From NCBI GenBank assembly GCA_963790775.1, contig CAWBPR010000011.1, positions 727,714 to 791,713 of the forward strand: a stretch of 64,000 nucleotides of DNA, read 5' to 3'. The position numbers were made by a program, and so were the translations under genes. The notes beneath the pieces are model-generated. The model worked only from the letters and a program-made list of their open reading frames with translations. It made no database searches and was not told where the DNA came from. Source of the DNA: JASJBU01 sp963790775 (lineage in GTDB: Bacteria > Pseudomonadota > Gammaproteobacteria > Chromatiales > Chromatiaceae). Below are positions 62,281 through 64,000 of the stretch, piece by piece; the stretch's first letter is position 1, and the number at the start of each line of letters is the position of its first letter.

Positions 62281-62748
62281 TTAGGGAGGTGTTACCGGCT
62301 GACCGGCCTCTATCTTCTCCTGCATCTCCTCACGCCGCATCGGCATATCATCAATCTGCATAAAGATTTCGCGTAATTCAATATCGATTGCAGCGTGACG
62401 CTTGATACTGCCATCCTTGCCGATCAGGATGAGTGCCCTGGTCTCGGGTTCAATACGCAATCTGCCGCGCAACACCTGAGCCTCTCGATCTGAAAGCTTT
62501 TTGTCTTCAAACAGACTCGGGCTGTTCTCATAGAGCTGAAATATTTTCAGATCCCGATCATTGAGGGCGTCCACCCGCTGATTAAGAGTCTCAAGCTGGT
62601 GGACTGCCATTGGATCTTCCGCGCTGGGCGCGATCAGAAAAAGCAGGCGATCTCGCCAGAGATGACTATCCAGATCCACGGCGATCACAACAAGTGGCAG
62701 TTGTAGACAAAGCAGCAGGAGCATGGTCATTAGAAGTTGGGGCATCAA
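62281..62748 (-). CDS. Exported DUF4174 protein
   Basis: This 155-residue protein has a signal peptide (about 1-23) and a DUF4174 core: SHLWRDRLLFLIAPSAEDPM, LVLIGKDG-type segment (ALILIGKDGSIKRHAAIDI) and FMQIDDMPMRREEMQEKI. The fold is thought to be thioredoxin-like but lacks the CxxC. It is exported. It lies between the broken cupredoxin gene and the SDR-DUF2867 gene. The function is unknown, and association with light- and oxidative-stress loci is a recurring pattern. Confidence 0.88.
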   Translation of the reverse strand: MMPQLLMTMLLLLCLQLPLVVIAVDLDSHLWRDRLLFLIAPSAEDPMAVHQLETLNQRVDALNDRDLKIFQLYENSPSLFEDKKLSDREAQVLRGRLRIEPETRALILIGKDGSIKRHAAIDIELREIFMQIDDMPMRREEMQEKIEAGQPVTPP

Positions 62749-62858
62749 TCACTCCTCGGTTCATTTCAATCTGTGAAATTCACGGTCAGTTGCGGAAAAT
62801 GATACAGCAAACAGTGTTTCATAGAGCGGTTTAAAGGGTGAGTTCCGGTTCATGGCGT

Positions 62859-63378
62859 CTATTTCATCACACGTATCTCACCCTGCATGCTGGGGTGGAT
62901 GATGCAATGGTAGGAGTAGCTGCCCGGTTCCTCGAAGGTGTGGCTGAATTCGCTGTTACCAGCCAACAGGGGTGAGCTTAAGCTACCGTCATTGGTAATG
63001 ATGGCATGGGCATCTCTCCGACCTGTTTCCAGGTGACTGTACCTCCAGGCTTGATCGTCACCCGAGGCGGATCGAAGCGCATCTCACTGATGGTCACGGT
63101 TGCTGTAACCAGGTCATCCTGGCCAGCTGATCGATCCTCGCTTGCGGTCTCCCTGCTCTGTTTTTGAGCAGGTGAGTTTTGCCTGGATGAATTGGGTATG
63201 GCATAGGCACCCTGAGGCCGGAAATAGGGCTAGCCATATGGTCCAGTCATCGGGCCGTATCCGTATCCCGGGTGATGAGGGCGGCCGAACTCTGCCTGCG
63301 CATTACTCACCAACCAGTGCAGGCCAAGATCGTAACTGCGATGAGTCTGTTATAAATGAACTTCAAACGCCTGTTCAT
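62859..63378 (-). pseudogene. Cupredoxin (plastocyanin-like) gene with two frameshifts and a stop
   Basis: The ATG at 63378 starts a signal peptide (MNRRLKFIYNRLIAVTILACTG). The frame is then shifted near 63320, continues VSNAQAEFGRPHHPGYGYGPMTGPYG, meets an in-frame TAG at about 63230, and continues PYFRPQGAYAIPN and a Gln/Ser-rich linker into TVTISEMRFDPPRVTIKPGGTVTW. A second frameshift near 63010 moves the rest (DAHAIITNDGSLSS ... YHCIIHPSMQGEIRVMK) to another phase. All four copper ligands (His; Cys, His, Met in YHCIIHPSM) remain recognisable. Intact, it would be a small periplasmic copper protein. Three lesions in one short gene indicate decay unless the assembly is poor. Confidence 0.85.
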
Positions 63379-63467
63379 GGGTGAAACCTCTGTTTGTACT
63401 ACTGTGATCGCTCATCCAGGTTGACCAGGAGTCGATTCGTGAACATGGATGGGGTGATACAAAAAAT

Positions 63468-63517
63468 TGTACCCAGTGTACATTATAGACAGATAATACA
63501 TGAATAACTTGTACAAT
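63468..63517. promoter_or_regulatory. TGTACA boxes in the divergent region before the cupredoxin gene
   Basis: TGTACC (63468-63473), TGTACA (63477-63482), an AATACA (63495-63500) and TGTACA (63510-63515) lie between the minus-strand cupredoxin gene and the plus-strand TPR gene. A perfect TATAAT on the minus strand (63488-63483) lies next to the second box, and could be the -10 of the cupredoxin-DUF4174-SDR run. They are the fourth such cluster in this window. Confidence 0.5.
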
Positions 63518-63565
63518 ATCTGTGGTGATGGCAAGATGTTCAGCTCAGACTTGCGTATTGGGTAG

Positions 63566-64000
63566 TCATCAGATAAAGATTTTCGTGATAATCTGAGTAG
63601 TATCACCCATGGCTGCCAGACAGATGTTTCGGAAACTCAATGGGAGGCAGTTCTGCAATCGGATAATCATCACCAGGAAACTCACGCCGATGACCTGTTT
63701 GCGGCAGGACAATTCCAGGCAGCTGCTGAGCTTTACCGCGAGTTGGTGCAGCGGGATCCGGGCCGTTTGGATATTCAAATCCGCTTGGGACGACTGGCAC
63801 TCCTAGATAACGATGCGCAACGGGCCATCAGCCATTTTGCCTCAGTGCTGAATAACGGGCTGCGTTCCAGGGCCAACTGGGGAATGCTGGCGGATGCCTA
63901 TCTATTGAATAATGAACCCGGCCAGGCTGCCCTGTGTTATGAGCGCGCAGGACGTTCGGGCCTGGCAGGGACATTGGCGGTAATGGCCAGTCAGGAGATT
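63566..64000 (+). CDS. TPR-repeat protein, 3' part beyond the window and start unclear
   Basis: The frame is open from 63566 (after a TAG at 63563-63565) to the window edge, 145 codons. It contains AAELYRELVQRDPGRLDIQIRLGRLALLDNDAQRAISHFASVL and NWGMLADAYLLNNEPGQAALCYERAG, typical TPR helices. No ATG, GTG or TTG lies near the start of the open frame, and no signal peptide was found. The true start may therefore be in another frame (a frameshift) or be a rare codon. TPR domains bind protein partners. The gene is divergent from the cupredoxin run and shares its boxed control region. Confidence 0.6.

Noticed and set aside
1..64000. CRISPR array or transposase
   Set aside because: No regularly spaced repeats and no transposase or integrase ORF were seen.

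Overview
The window looks like a chromosomal segment of a polarly flagellated gammaproteobacterium. The evidence is the gene order from fliL through flhA, flhF, fleN, fliA, cheYZAB, motCD, parA and cheW, which follows the Pseudomonas-type polar flagellar and chemotaxis cluster, together with EttA, ModABC and several c-di-GMP proteins. Overall gene style recalls the sulfur-oxidising Chromatiales/Sedimenticola group, but that is an impression and was not tested. No rRNA, prophage, transposase or CRISPR array was seen.

Layout. 1-6.8 kb: an Anbu-type proteasome-homologue locus, with three minus-strand genes (alpha-E protein, ATP-grasp, transglutaminase/DUF2126) divergent from the Anbu peptidase. 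7-9.1 kb: a ParA/MinD-like ATPase paired with an HPPD-like two-domain VOC protein. 9.5-21 kb: c-di-GMP signalling (MASE-like-PAS-GGDEF-EAL; HDOD-GAF-histidine kinase with REC-PAS-GGDEF-EAL), a putative FliA-controlled gene, ettA, a zinc-ribbon protein and a decayed prohibitin-family gene. 21.3-41.1 kb: the flagellar and chemotaxis supercluster, headed by a convincing sigma-54 promoter before fliL. It contains a frameshifted cheA and a 56-codon gene between cheW and the DUF2802 gene. 41-48.7 kb: mobB, a three-gene envelope operon of unknown role, modABC, a methyltransferase and a YbaK-type deacylase. 48.9 kb: tRNA-Ser(GGA), whose 3' end forms one arm of a perfect 66-bp palindrome.

49.4-64 kb is an accessory-looking region. 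Two divergent operons start near 53.8 kb. One runs left (DUF523/DUF1722, HNH, SlyD-like, small membrane protein, CIA30-like). The other runs right (small protein, CbiX-like chelatase, small protein, broken VOC, trpB, RnfG-like, PNPOx-like). Further right are a small membrane protein, a fasciclin-domain protein, an SDR/DUF2867 protein, a DUF4174 protein, a broken cupredoxin gene and the start of a TPR protein. TGTACA-core boxes recur in the promoter regions at about 53.8, 58.6, 60.35 and 63.5 kb, so these units may share one regulator. The gene content (DUF523/DUF1722, SDR-DUF2867, fasciclin, DUF4174) and the box sequence make a light- or singlet-oxygen-responsive LitR/CarH-like regulon the best guess.

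Several genes carry frameshifts or in-frame stops (prohibitin, cheA, VOC, cupredoxin and probably a small ORF at 58.5 kb). This could be real gene decay or residual assembly error. The cheA case, in an otherwise intact pathway, makes read-level checking important.
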